From NCBI RefSeq assembly GCF_009707385.1, contig NZ_CP046115.1:310001-374000 (forward strand): a DNA stretch of 64,000 nt, written 5' to 3'. The stretch is from Klebsiella oxytoca. GTDB lineage: Bacteria > Pseudomonadota > Gammaproteobacteria > Enterobacterales > Enterobacteriaceae. Each line of letters begins with the position of its first letter. Positions within the stretch are counted from its first letter, which is position 1. A program made the position numbers and the translations under genes. This document shows, piece by piece, positions 10,926-19,299 of this stretch. A model generated the notes under the pieces. That model made no database searches. It was not told the origin of the DNA and saw nothing but the letters and a program-made list of their open reading frames with translations.

Positions 10926-11531
10926 TCAGAAACGATGCCCTGCGTTAAGGGTTACCGCTTCCTCTCCGGCTCTGAAAACCAGAGTCGGATTTGGCCCACC
11001 CAGGGTAGCGTGGCCCTGGGTCACCTGAATCCAGTTGCCTTCCGGCAGGGCGTTGGTGAAATGCGGGTTAATTTGCAGCGGGAACAGCCCCAGCGCATCA
11101 AAGCCCTGAGGGTCGACAATCGGCATATCGTTAGTGGTGCGGATGGTAGGGCAAGCAAGGTTAGCTCCCGCGCTCCAGCCGACGTACAGCGCGCCGCGCT
11201 TCACCACATCCACTATCGGCGCCAGCAGGCCGCGCTCGCGGCACTCTTTCAGCAACTGGAAAGTATTGCCGCCGCCAACGATAACTATCTCTGCGTTTTC
11301 AATCGCCGATACCGGGTCAGCCACGCTGTGAATACCGGTGACCGCCACGCCCATTGGGCCGAAGACGGCGGCGGTTTTCGCGGTGTAATCGTCCCAGGTT
11401 TGCGTCACCCCGGCGAAAGGAATAAATACCGCAGAACGACGACCGTTTAGCTGCCCGGTAATCGTCGGTAGCGCATGTTCCAGCCAGGCTTTGCCCGGTA
11501 GCGTTGAGTTACTCAATAGCAGCAGTTCCAT
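10926..11531 (-). CDS. pepE: Peptidase E (alpha-aspartyl dipeptidase) with internal 28-residue deletion
   Basis: PepE of the S51 family hydrolyses dipeptides with N-terminal aspartate. Here it has 201 residues, against 229 in E. coli and Salmonella. The reading frame is open from the conserved start MELLLLSN at 11531. The catalytic triad known for the family is kept: Ser in GWSAG (residue 120), Asp135 in RTTND and His157 in NPHF. Directly after [11 protein letters not shown] the sequence jumps to [14 protein letters not shown]. The reference protein has 28 residues here, including the family-conserved GETREQRIREL segment, and they end in a second LPEG. The loss is therefore an in-frame deletion between two copies of LPEG. 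Activity and folding are doubtful. An ATG one codon upstream is an equal alternative start. Confidence 0.9.
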   Translation of the reverse strand: MELLLLSNSTLPGKAWLEHALPTITGQLNGRRSAVFIPFAGVTQTWDDYTAKTAAVFGPMGVAVTGIHSVADPVSAIENAEIVIVGGGNTFQLLKECRERGLLAPIVDVVKRGALYVGWSAGANLACPTIRTTNDMPIVDPQGFDALGLFPLQINPHFTNALPEGNWIQVTQGHATLGGPNPTLVFRAGEEAVTLNAGHRF

Positions 11532-11816
11532 CATTTCTCCATTTGGCCAGATGATTCGTCGGTTGAGAATGTTAGCACAGCTTATCATTCTGCTGGCTAA
11601 CGTGGCTCACGCTAAAACGAGCTTAACGCGGGAGCTAAGCTGCCAGCGATTCACTAAATTAATCTGGAAAGTGCCTCGCAGACTGACTCTACCGGGCGTG
11701 ACAGGTAAGCGGGAACCGCTTAGTTTTACGTTGATGGTCCACAGGCAAAGGAATAGAAAATGCTCGTTTATTACGCTAATCTGAGGCATATCATGCGCAT
11801 TACCATGGGGGCTATC

Positions 11817-12053
11817 ATGCGCAATACGTCGAACGTTAAAAAATCAGTCAATGTCTCGCTTTCGCCTGAAATCCTGGAAGAGGCTCGTAAACTTAAAATC
11901 AATATTTCGGCGGTTTTAACCGAAGCTTTACTTGAGAAGTTTCGTGAACACCAGCGTGAAGAGTGGTTGCGGGATAATAAGAAATCGATCGATGCGATTA
12001 ACCAATGGGTAGAAGAAAACGGTTCGTTTAGTGATTTTCAAAGGCCATTCTGA
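11817..12053 (+). CDS. ccdA: CcdA-family type II antitoxin
   Basis: 78 residues. The N-terminal half (KKSVNVSLSPEILEEARKLKINIS) is a ribbon-helix-helix DNA-binding module. The C-terminal half (EHQREEWLRDNKKSIDAINQWVEENG) carries the CcdA toxin-neutralising motif with E-W and N..W-VE residues. A GGGGG tract eight bases upstream supports 11817; the ATG codons at 11793 and 11805 are further options. Its TGA overlaps the ATG of the toxin gene by one base, the usual layout of ccdAB. As the toxin gene is broken, this antitoxin is probably a relic or an anti-addiction gene. Confidence 0.85.
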   Translation: MRNTSNVKKSVNVSLSPEILEEARKLKINISAVLTEALLEKFREHQREEWLRDNKKSIDAINQWVEENGSFSDFQRPF

Positions 12054-12370
12054 TGGAACAATATTGTGCCTATGAGAATGTGGGAAGCGGTAAAAATGTT
12101 TTCCCTTATTTAATAAATCTACAGCATCCAGTCGCTAATGTACTGAAACATATGCTTGTTGCTCCTGTAATTGAACAAAGCTAACTGCCAGATGCCCAGC
12201 CTCCGTCCAAAATTTGTCCCGTGATCAATATTGCAGGCCAATCATATGTCGTTATGACGCACATGCTGGTGGGTTTGCCGCAGAAAGAGCTTGGCAAACG
12301 TATTGCTGATTTGACGGCGGACAGGGCTGCGCTTCGTGATGCGATCGGTTTTATGATTAATGGCTATTAG
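12053..12370 (+). pseudogene. ccdB: CcdB-type gyrase toxin, interrupted by a stop codon
   Basis: Read through one stop, this frame gives 105 residues with CcdB features: N-terminal MEQYCAYENVG, PYLINLQHPVANVL, then CPVINIAGQSYVVMTHMLVG and a C-terminal ADRAALRDAIGFMINGY. CcdB poisons DNA gyrase, and its last three residues are needed for killing. Codon 44 is TAA at 12182-12184; the frame stays open on both sides, and a single C-to-T change from CAA would explain it. The product would be 43 residues, without the gyrase-binding C-terminus, so it is presumably harmless. It overlaps ccdA by one base. Confidence 0.82.
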
Positions 12371-12413
12371 CTGCTGTGGCCAGGACATGCGCTTAATTGT
12401 CCCCGGATATAAC

Positions 12414-12498
12414 TCCCGGTGGCTACGCTGACCGGGCTACAGGCCCGTGCGGTCTGAGGTTTGGTAGCCCGGACAGGTGCACAGCACCGCCTCCGGGG
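12414..12498. repeat. REP/BIME pair
   Basis: An inverted pair of units, CCGGTGGCTACGCTGACCGG with ACCGGGCTAC, and TAGCCCGG...CTCCGGGG, lying between ccdB and the sor operon end. Confidence 0.8.
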
Positions 12499-12519
12499 CA
12501 TTCCACGGATAGTTTACTG

Positions 12520-12565
12520 AGCGTTCACCCTCACTCCAGCCCTCTCCCTTAAAAAGGGAGAGGGC
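12520..12565. repeat. CCCTCACCC...GGGAGAGGG palindromic repeat
   Basis: GCCCTCTCCCTT (12539-12550) and AAGGGAGAGGGC (12554-12565) form a perfect 12-pair stem with a three-base loop, preceded by CACCCTCACTCCA. It is the same family as the aceA-aceK palindrome at 2058, in inverse orientation. It lies 30 bp past the last gene of the sor operon and could serve as its 3' stem-loop. Confidence 0.75.
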
Positions 12566-12594
12566 GCACATTGTACCTGAGTTTGGGCGGCTAC

Positions 12595-13404
12595 TTACCC
12601 TCTGGCAAAGGCAGCGGCTTCGGCGACCAGCGCATCGTCAGGGCGTACGCCGGTGTAAAGCGCAAACTGTTCCACGGCCTGTAAGGCAATGACTTCCGCG
12701 CCGCTGATCACCTGCTTGTCCAGCCGCTGCGCCAGCTTGATAAGCGGGGTTTGCGGCGGCAGAGCGACCATGTCAAACACCACGCTGGCCCGTTCCACCA
12801 TCGTCGGGCTAAAGGCCAGGGTTTCGCTTTCCGCGCCGCCCGCCATACCGAGCGGGGTGACGTTAACCAGAATATCCACCGGGATCCCCTCCGGCTTTGG
12901 CTGCCATTGAAAGCCATACTGCTTCGCCAGCGCCAGACCATTATCACGGTTACGGGCGGCGATAATCACGTCGCGGAAACCCGCATCGCGAAAGGCGGCG
13001 ATCGTTGCTTTACCCATCCCGCCGCTGCCCCGAATCATCACTTTGGCGGAGGAATTGAGTTGGTTACTGTCAATCAGGCTTTTCACCGCGATGTAGTCCG
13101 TGTTCAGTCCGGTCAGCCTGCCGTCGTCGTTGACGATAGTATTAACCGAGTCGATCACCTTCGCCGAAGGGTCGATAGCGTCGAGAAATGGCATGCAGCT
13201 CTCTTTAAACGGCATCGATACCGCACAGCCGCGAATACCTAACGCGCGCACGCCTTTGACCGCTGCTTCAATATCCCTGGTCGTAAAGGCCTTATAGATG
13301 TAGTTCAGTCCCAGTTTTTCATACAGATAGTTATGAAAGCGGGTGCCGAAGTTGCCTGGGCGACCGGCCAGCGACATGCACAGCTGCGTATCGCGATCAA
13401 TCAT
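12595..13404 (-). CDS. Shikimate dehydrogenase-like (AroE/YdiB family) protein at the end of the sor operon
   Basis: 269 residues. Residues of the shikimate dehydrogenase family are present: SMPFKE with the catalytic Lys, GLNTDY with the catalytic Asp, and the nucleotide loop RGSGGMGKA; NVTPLGM and the C-terminal SGAEVIALQAVEQFALYTG are also typical. The N-terminal substrate loop reads AGRPGNFGTRFHN and lacks the usual S-x-S serines of AroE, so the substrate may not be shikimate. Its ATG lies inside the sorE 3' end (8-base overlap ATGATTGA), so it is translationally coupled to the sor genes. Start 13404 is chosen over 13512 for that reason. Confidence 0.85.
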   Translation of the reverse strand: MIDRDTQLCMSLAGRPGNFGTRFHNYLYEKLGLNYIYKAFTTRDIEAAVKGVRALGIRGCAVSMPFKESCMPFLDAIDPSAKVIDSVNTIVNDDGRLTGLNTDYIAVKSLIDSNQLNSSAKVMIRGSGGMGKATIAAFRDAGFRDVIIAARNRDNGLALAKQYGFQWQPKPEGIPVDILVNVTPLGMAGGAESETLAFSPTMVERASVVFDMVALPPQTPLIKLAQRLDKQVISGAEVIALQAVEQFALYTGVRPDDALVAEAAAFARG

Positions 13405-14629
13405 GAGCAATATCCTCCGCGTGGGCCAGCAGGTACTCTTCCGCCTCTTTTGACCAGATACCGCGGTGACGCTCCATAATAGCCGCCAGCTGCGGGTCGC
13501 TAATTTCGCCAAGCGGCGTGAGCGGGAAATTTTTCCCGGTGTAGACCAGCTTTTTACCGCCGCCCACCGCCGGTAAATCCAGGGTGGTGTCGCCCGCCGC
13601 GTTAAGCCCCAGGATATGGGTCACCACTTTGGCGGTCTGGACTTTTTTCGCCTGCATCAGCGCTACGGCGGCGCGCATATCGTCGGTATTACCGCCGGAG
13701 GTGCCGACGTAGTGGGTGAAAGCGTAATGTACATCGTAAAAATTGATCGGCGCGCTGAACTGCTTATCCTGCGGTCCGGCGAAGAAGTTCAGGCAGCCGT
13801 CTGCGGCCAGCAGCGACGAAGCCATGGTGATGAGCTGTTCATTAGGGACGAAGACGAAGATATCGTCAAAACCGTGGCCGCCGGTGAGCGCCATCAGCGT
13901 TTCGCGGCTGGCATCATGACCATCAAGATAATGAATCAGGGTTTGCGGCTCGGAGGGATAGTGCTGACGCGCATAGCTGAGCTTTGGCTTATTGGTATCG
14001 GTAACCACCAGCAGCGCCGGGTTGATTGGGCCATGCAGCGCGTAGTCGATCGCCAGAAGCCCCATCGGACCGGTGCCGCCGAGGATCAGGGTACGCCCCC
14101 GCGGACGAATGCCCATCACATGGTTATAGCTGCCTTCCTGCAGATGATAGTTGGCGTTGAACGCGCCAATCACGCAGGAGAGCGGCTCCACCAGCGAGCC
14201 TTCAAACCAGGTATCGCCCTCCCAGGAGAGCAGACAATCCTGCTCCATCACCTCATTAGGGATCACCACGTGAGTCGCTTCGCCGCCGATCCATGGAAAG
14301 GAATAGCCGGGGCAGTCCGGGCGATCCGGCAGCTGGAGGTTGGCCTGAATCACATAGCGCTGGCCGGCGTGAAACTTGTGCTGCCATTTTTTGCCGACGG
14401 CGATAATTTCCCCGCAGAACTCATGGCCGATGATGATCGGGTTGGTCGCCACATCGTCAGGCACTTTTTTATGATCTTCCCCCTGATTCGCCTCTTTCCA
14501 CGAGGAGAGACACAGGCTGTCGGTGACTACCCGGGCGAGGATTTCATCATCCTGCATCGCCGGGAGTTCGAAGGTTTCCAGGCGCAGGTCGCGTTTGCCG
14601 TACAGGCGCAGGGCTGTTGTTGTTTGCAT
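13397..14629 (-). CDS. sorE: L-sorbose 1-phosphate reductase
   Basis: Reduces L-sorbose 1-phosphate to D-glucitol 6-phosphate with a nicotinamide cofactor, the first cytosolic step after PTS uptake. 410 residues, the length known for Klebsiella SorE. Medium-chain dehydrogenase: GHEFCGEI for metal/substrate binding near residue 67, and a Rossmann loop LGGTGPMGLLAIDYAL near 190. The start at 14629 (MQTTTALRLYGK) follows GGTGGTAAAC; the longer frame from 14710 is not supported. It lies downstream of sorM and overlaps the next gene. Confidence 0.93.
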   Translation of the reverse strand: MQTTTALRLYGKRDLRLETFELPAMQDDEILARVVTDSLCLSSWKEANQGEDHKKVPDDVATNPIIIGHEFCGEIIAVGKKWQHKFHAGQRYVIQANLQLPDRPDCPGYSFPWIGGEATHVVIPNEVMEQDCLLSWEGDTWFEGSLVEPLSCVIGAFNANYHLQEGSYNHVMGIRPRGRTLILGGTGPMGLLAIDYALHGPINPALLVVTDTNKPKLSYARQHYPSEPQTLIHYLDGHDASRETLMALTGGHGFDDIFVFVPNEQLITMASSLLAADGCLNFFAGPQDKQFSAPINFYDVHYAFTHYVGTSGGNTDDMRAAVALMQAKKVQTAKVVTHILGLNAAGDTTLDLPAVGGGKKLVYTGKNFPLTPLGEISDPQLAAIMERHRGIWSKEAEEYLLAHAEDIAHD

Positions 14630-14726
14630 GTTTACCACCTCATCCTCTTCATCTTTCGCATTACGGCTGCGAAATCTTTTGGGTCTAACTTGTTGAAGTA
14701 GCCCCGGCATCGCCGGAGCGGAATAA

Positions 14727-15551
14727 TCAGGACAGGAAGCCCAGCGCGTTACCGATAATCCCCAAACCGAACAGGGCGAAAATCAGCCATACCGGGTTCA
14801 CTTTCTTATTAAGCAGGCGCACCATTAGCAGCGTCAGACCCAGGGCCAGCAGGCCGGGGCAGAGCTGATCGAGGATGTTCTGCACGGTCATGGTGACGGT
14901 CGAGCCATCGGCGCCCGGCGTTTGCGAAACCACCAGCGGCACGTTGATGGTGGTCCACTTGGTGACCAGCACGCCCATCACAAACAGGCCGAGAATGGAG
15001 GCCCCTTCGGTCAGTTTTTGCAGCAGGTTGCCGCCCATATCGCTGACGATATTGACCCCTTTACGAAAGCCCAGCTGCAGCCCGTACCACTTCATGGCCA
15101 GACGTACTGCATTGAAAATAAAGAAGAACAGCAGCGGGCCAAGAATGTTGCCAGAGAGCGCCAGCGATGCGCCGAGGGCGGCGGTGATCGGCCGCAGCGT
15201 GCCCCATACCAGCGGGTCGCCAACCCCGGCCAGCGGCCCCATCAGGCCTACTTTGATGCCGTTGATTGCGCCGTCGTCGATAGCTGCGCCGTTAGCTCGC
15301 GCTTCCTCCATCGCCACCGTCACCCCAATCACCGGGCCGCAGACCGCCGGGGTAGTGTTAAAGAACACCAGATGGCGCTTCAGCGCGGCGACCTGATCCT
15401 CCTTCAGCGGGTAGAGGCGCTTGATGGCCGGGATCATGTCGTAGCAGAAACCAAGTCCGTGGATTCGCTCGAAGTTAAATGACGCCTGCTGCAGGTTGGA
15501 TCGCAGAAACATGCTCACCAGGTCGCCTTGGGTAATTTTTCTCTGTTCCAT
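14727..15551 (-). CDS. sorM: Sorbose PTS permease, EIID component
   Basis: Membrane component IID of the mannose-class PTS, which works with SorA to pass L-sorbose across the inner membrane. 274 residues from MEQRKITQGDL at 15551; GGAG 6 bases upstream supports this over the ATG at 15563, which overlaps the sorA stop. The EIID signatures VFFNTTPAVCGPVIGVTVAMEE and KVGLMGPLAGVGDPLVWGT are present, with C-terminal membrane segments. Confidence 0.94.
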   Translation of the reverse strand: MEQRKITQGDLVSMFLRSNLQQASFNFERIHGLGFCYDMIPAIKRLYPLKEDQVAALKRHLVFFNTTPAVCGPVIGVTVAMEEARANGAAIDDGAINGIKVGLMGPLAGVGDPLVWGTLRPITAALGASLALSGNILGPLLFFFIFNAVRLAMKWYGLQLGFRKGVNIVSDMGGNLLQKLTEGASILGLFVMGVLVTKWTTINVPLVVSQTPGADGSTVTMTVQNILDQLCPGLLALGLTLLMVRLLNKKVNPVWLIFALFGLGIIGNALGFLS

Positions 15552-15562
15552 ATAGAGCTCCA

Positions 15563-16360
15563 TCAGTCGTCAAGCTGGTCAAGGGCGGTGGAAGAGGCGG
15601 CGGCGGCCTGCGGTTCGGGTTTACGCCACTGCGGATTAAGCTGGATATAAATCAGCGCGATGATGACCCCCACGCCGCCGAAAGCCAGCAGGCTAAAGTC
15701 GAGATAGCCGCCCGCGAGGAAGCCGAGGAAGAAGAAAGGCATCAGATACTTCACGCCCATCATGCGTAGCACCATGGCGTAGCCGACCACCACGATAAAA
15801 CCGCCGGCGATTTGCAGACCTCGGGTGACGAATTCCGGGATGGCGTTAAGCATATTGCTGACCATATCGGCGCTGACGAACAGCGATACCACCAGCGCGG
15901 GAATAGCGACACGTAGCGCCTGAACGCCCAGCGCTGACACGTGCAGCAGATCGATGGTTCTGAAGCGTGCCTCTTCCGCTGCTTTATCCGCTGCGTGCTG
16001 GAACACCACGGTAATGGTGCGGGCGAACACGGTGAGCACCTGGCCCGCGGCGGCGACCGGCAGCGCGATCGCAATCCCGGTGGCGATACTTTGCTGGCCG
16101 ACAATCACCAGGATGGCCGAAATAATGCTGGCCAGCGCCGAGTCCGGAGACTGCGCCGCGCCGACGTTCATCCAGCCCAGCGCAATCAGTTCCAGGGTAC
16201 CGCCGAGCATAATCCCGGTTTTTAAATCGCCAAGAATTAAGCCAATGACGGTACAGGCGATTAATGGGCGGTGGGTCTGGAATTCATCCAGCACGCTGCC
16301 CATCCCGGCAATACAGGAAAAAATAAATATGGCTATTATTTGTAGGGTACTAATTTCCAT
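15563..16360 (-). CDS. sorA: Sorbose PTS permease, EIIC component
   Basis: Polytopic inner-membrane subunit of the L-sorbose PTS. 265 residues, as in known SorA, with the EIIC mannose-class pattern GLILGDLKTGIMLGGTLELIALGWMNVGAA near residues 40-70 and many hydrophobic segments. It ends directly before sorM. The gap to sorB upstream (188 bp) is long for this operon and holds an ERIC element. Confidence 0.94.
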   Translation of the reverse strand: MEISTLQIIAIFIFSCIAGMGSVLDEFQTHRPLIACTVIGLILGDLKTGIMLGGTLELIALGWMNVGAAQSPDSALASIISAILVIVGQQSIATGIAIALPVAAAGQVLTVFARTITVVFQHAADKAAEEARFRTIDLLHVSALGVQALRVAIPALVVSLFVSADMVSNMLNAIPEFVTRGLQIAGGFIVVVGYAMVLRMMGVKYLMPFFFLGFLAGGYLDFSLLAFGGVGVIIALIYIQLNPQWRKPEPQAAAASSTALDQLDD

Positions 16361-16410
16361 AATTTGTCACCTTGAGGGTATAAGAGTCCCTGCCTGTTAC
16401 GGCATTTACA

Positions 16411-16524
16411 TGATGTCCTTCAGGCGGCCTCTTTGTTGGCTGCATTCTCTCGCCCCAGTCACATAGTTATCTATGCTCCTGGCGACTTGCTCATTTGCCG
16501 CCGCGATGCATCCAGAATGACAGT
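16411..16524. repeat. ERIC element between sorB and sorA
   Basis: The stretch from CCTTCAGGCGGCCTC to GATGCATCCAGAATG is the same unit as at 27577, sharing CTCTTTGTTGGCTGCA and CATAGTTATCTATGCTCCTGG. TATGCTCCTGG... is a variant of the ERIC core. It is about 113 bp, imperfectly palindromic, and lies within a transcribed operon. Confidence 0.8.
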
Positions 16525-16548
16525 GTGTAATAAAACAGGCGCGATTTA

Positions 16549-17043
16549 TTATTCTGTAACGGACTGCTCAGCTATTTTATCGAGAATATTAACCGACGGG
16601 TCCGAAGCCACGACGCGTAAATCAAGCTTAACGCCCAGATTATCTAATTGCTGAAAGGCATGAATATCCGCTTCGTCTAATGACACCGCTTTGGTTAATT
16701 GTTTTTTACCCGGTCGCCAGGCCATGCCGCCAATATTCAGGGTGGCTATTTTTACGCCTTGCTGAACCATGGTTAATACATCCTGCGGGTTAGTGAATAA
16801 ATAAAAAACCGTTTCGTCTTTATATTGTGGGTTATGATATACGGCGACGGCTTTTTCGATATTCACCACATTAACCTTCATCCCCGGAGGCGCGGCCTGG
16901 CGCAGTAACGTGCGGCGAACTTCGTCGTTATAAACATCGTCATTACAGATGATAATTCGCTGGGCGTTGGCCACTTTTGACCACACGGTGGTGACCTGAC
17001 CATGAATTAAACGGTCATCGATACGGGCGAGTGTAATGTTCAT
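16549..17043 (-). CDS. sorB: Sorbose PTS EIIB component
   Basis: Cytosolic phosphocarrier that takes phosphate from SorF and gives it to the incoming sugar. 164 residues. ARIDDRLIHGQV holds the phosphorylated His14 typical of mannose-class IIB, and NIGGMAWRPGKKQLTKAVSL is conserved in the family. Its ATG overlaps the last base of sorF, which suggests coupling. Confidence 0.94.
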   Translation of the reverse strand: MNITLARIDDRLIHGQVTTVWSKVANAQRIIICNDDVYNDEVRRTLLRQAAPPGMKVNVVNIEKAVAVYHNPQYKDETVFYLFTNPQDVLTMVQQGVKIATLNIGGMAWRPGKKQLTKAVSLDEADIHAFQQLDNLGVKLDLRVVASDPSVNILDKIAEQSVTE

Positions 17044-17450
17044 CAGAAATCCTCCTCAACGGTTTCCGGCTGCCGCCATGTGACGCAGCACTGGCTGGCG
17101 ATGGTTTCCAGGTGTTGGCAGAGTTCGTCAGCGTTCATAGTTTGCTGGTTATCCACCAGTTCCAGAGCCAACGGTAGCGACAGGCCGCTGATGACCCGAA
17201 GCTGTGGGTTGCTCATCGCCAGCCCGGCGGCGGCGTTCCACGGGCTGCCGCATTGTAAATCGACGGCAATAAGCCATTGCTCATTACTGTGAGTACTTAC
17301 TAACTTATCTATTTTTGTGGCGATATCACCCGCGTTCTCGCCGGGGATAAATTCCACGGCGCTGACGTTGACATCGCCGTAGACCATGCGCACCGAGTCG
17401 AGCATGGCGCAGGCCAGCTGGCCGTGAGCGCAGAAGATGACGTTAACCAT
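17043..17450 (-). CDS. sorF: Sorbose PTS EIIA component
   Basis: First sugar-specific phosphocarrier, phosphorylated by HPr on His9 (VIFCAHGQLA). 135 residues, the usual EIIA-Man domain length, with DLQCGSPWNAAAGL as the second family motif. AGGAGG lies upstream at 17455-17460, overlapping the sorD stop. In the sorCDFBAME order it stands between the dehydrogenase and the IIB gene. Confidence 0.93.
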   Translation of the reverse strand: MVNVIFCAHGQLACAMLDSVRMVYGDVNVSAVEFIPGENAGDIATKIDKLVSTHSNEQWLIAVDLQCGSPWNAAAGLAMSNPQLRVISGLSLPLALELVDNQQTMNADELCQHLETIASQCCVTWRQPETVEEDF

Positions 17451-17459
17451 TTTTCCTCC

Positions 17460-18263
17460 TTAGCCGCGCGTTTTGCCGCCCGCAATGTTAGTGGTTACTC
17501 CGGTGATATAGCTGGCGCGCTCTGAGAGCAGATAGCAAATGAAATCAGCAACTTCAGAGAGGCGCCCCGAGCGACCAATCGGAATCGAATTTTTGCTATA
17601 GCCCTCGCGCAGCTGCTCGACGGTAATATTGCGGGTCCAGGCCAGCGCCTCTTCGTATTCCGGCGTACGCAGCCCGGTTTTTTCCAGAATGCCGGGTGCA
17701 ACGCCTACGACGCGGATGCCGTGTTTGCCCAGCTCTTTCGACCAGGAGCGAGTAAAGCTATTCAGCGCGGCTTTGGTTGCGGCATAGCAGCTCTGGCCTT
17801 CGGAGCCTTCCAGTCCGCTTTCCGACGAGACGTTAACGATCACGCCATCGCGCTGTTTGACCATCTGGCGGGCCACCGCCTGCGACATCAGGAATACGCC
17901 TTTCTGGTTGATATTGACCATTTTTTCGAATGCCGATTCATTTAATTCATAACGACCGGCCGGCGCTTTCTCATCGACGAGTAAACGCGGGAAGTTAACC
18001 CCCGCATTATTTACCAGACCATCAATGCGGCCAAAACGTTGAATAATACTGTCGACGGTTTTATTCACTTCGCTGGCACTGGAAATATCGGTCGGCCAGA
18101 AAGTATAATTTTCTCCCTCCTGATGCTTATCACCGCCATGAATATCGCTCATCTGCACATTTGCGCCCTGAGCTAATAATTCATCGACAATGGCCAGACC
18201 AATTCCTGATGCGCCACCGGTAACAATAATAATTTTGTCTTTTAGATTTAACCACGTTTCCAT
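17460..18263 (-). CDS. sorD: D-glucitol 6-phosphate 2-dehydrogenase
   Basis: Oxidises glucitol 6-phosphate to fructose 6-phosphate, feeding sorbose carbon into glycolysis. 267-residue short-chain dehydrogenase: TGGASGIG at 15-22, NNAGV near 95, catalytic Ser in NVSSESG and Tyr/Lys in YAATK. The start at 18263 (METWLNLKDK) is preferred to 18323 on family length and on the upstream AGGAG. It is separated from sorC by 71 bp. Confidence 0.93.
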   Translation of the reverse strand: METWLNLKDKIIIVTGGASGIGLAIVDELLAQGANVQMSDIHGGDKHQEGENYTFWPTDISSASEVNKTVDSIIQRFGRIDGLVNNAGVNFPRLLVDEKAPAGRYELNESAFEKMVNINQKGVFLMSQAVARQMVKQRDGVIVNVSSESGLEGSEGQSCYAATKAALNSFTRSWSKELGKHGIRVVGVAPGILEKTGLRTPEYEEALAWTRNITVEQLREGYSKNSIPIGRSGRLSEVADFICYLLSERASYITGVTTNIAGGKTRG

Positions 18264-18334
18264 TATCGACTCCTGTTTTCTCTGGATAAAGGGATCCCCC
18301 GCAGCAGCGCTGCGTGAAATCATATTCTTGAAAT

Positions 18335-19288
18335 TTACTTCAGTAGCGACTCGGCAGTTTCTCTGTCGGTCACCAGGCAGTTAATATAATTTCCGTTTAA
18401 TGCGCCAAGAATACCGGAGTATTTTTCCTCGCCCATCGCGATACCTACGGAATAACGTGCTTGCTTAAGTTTCGCCATCTCAATAGAGAGCGTTTTTTCG
18501 CTCATGGCGGTCTCAACCATCGCGCCGTCAATATTGTAAAAACGCGAGCAGATATCACCGGCCACGTGACGAGCGTTGAGGTCGTCACTCTCTTCGCTGC
18601 CGTAAAACGCGTGCCAGTTAGCGCCGTCGCGAATCGCCGGAGAACCAATCCCTACCAGTGCGACGTCGAGGTTATCCCAGTAGGAGGCAATGGTTTTAAA
18701 GTGTTGCGATTGCATAATGCCGTTGCGAATTAGTGTGTTATCCAGCAGCGCTGGAAAGTCGGCGAGATGCGATTCCACTTTTAATTTTGCCGCGGCGCTA
18801 TAGGTCAGCGTATTCACGTGGTAGCGGCTCTCCAGTTTGCCGGAGGGGCCGCCGATAATTGGCACGCAGATAACCTGACGGGACTGGCTGGCCTGCGGCA
18901 GATTCTCCACCAGCGCCCGTACCGCGCGGCCCCAGGAGAAGCCGACAATATCACCTGGCTCCAGCAGCCTGTCGACCAGCTGGGCGCCATGCTGGCCGAT
19001 GAAATTGAGCTGCTCCTCTTCGATTAGCGAGTCGCAGGTGACCACCACCGCCTCTTTAAGGCCAAATTTTTGTTTTAGCTGCTGCTCAAGCCACAGGTTC
19101 TCGTTGTAGTCATAGTTGATGGCGATAGTGACGATGCCCTGCTCGCGGCCGCGTTTCAGTAACCGGCTGATGGTAGTACGATAAATTCCCAGCTCGCGAG
19201 CAATCTGTGCCTGAGTCATATCCTGCTCATAGTAGAGCTGGGCGATTTTCACGATTAGACGAATATCATCGCTATTTTCAATCGTCAT
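18335..19288 (-). CDS. sorC: Sorbose operon regulator SorC
   Basis: Founding member of the SorC/DeoR-like sugar regulators. In K. pneumoniae it represses the operon, and activates it when L-sorbose is present. 317 residues: a sigma-factor-like helix-turn-helix at about 17-45 (MTQAQIARELGIYRTTISRLLKRG) and a sugar-phosphate-binding domain to the C-terminus (GFSWGRAVRALVENLP; GIGSPAIRDGA). The start at 19288 follows GGGGG. First gene of the sor operon, so it is autoregulated. Confidence 0.94.
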   Translation of the reverse strand: MTIENSDDIRLIVKIAQLYYEQDMTQAQIARELGIYRTTISRLLKRGREQGIVTIAINYDYNENLWLEQQLKQKFGLKEAVVVTCDSLIEEEQLNFIGQHGAQLVDRLLEPGDIVGFSWGRAVRALVENLPQASQSRQVICVPIIGGPSGKLESRYHVNTLTYSAAAKLKVESHLADFPALLDNTLIRNGIMQSQHFKTIASYWDNLDVALVGIGSPAIRDGANWHAFYGSEESDDLNARHVAGDICSRFYNIDGAMVETAMSEKTLSIEMAKLKQARYSVGIAMGEEKYSGILGALNGNYINCLVTDRETAESLLK

Positions 19289-19299
19289 CTTCGACCCCC

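Noticed and set aside
11607..11789. 60-codon minus-strand ORF upstream of ccdA
   Set aside because: No ribosome site and no similarity; overlaps the probable ccdA promoter region.
12053..12184. 43-codon truncated CcdB as a functional short gene
   Set aside because: The C-terminal residues required for gyrase poisoning lie beyond the stop and the remaining frame is still open, so a recent nonsense mutation is the simpler reading.
16411..16524. Possible insertion sequence remnant in the sor operon
   Set aside because: It matches ERIC units elsewhere in the window and has no transposase or terminal repeats of an IS.
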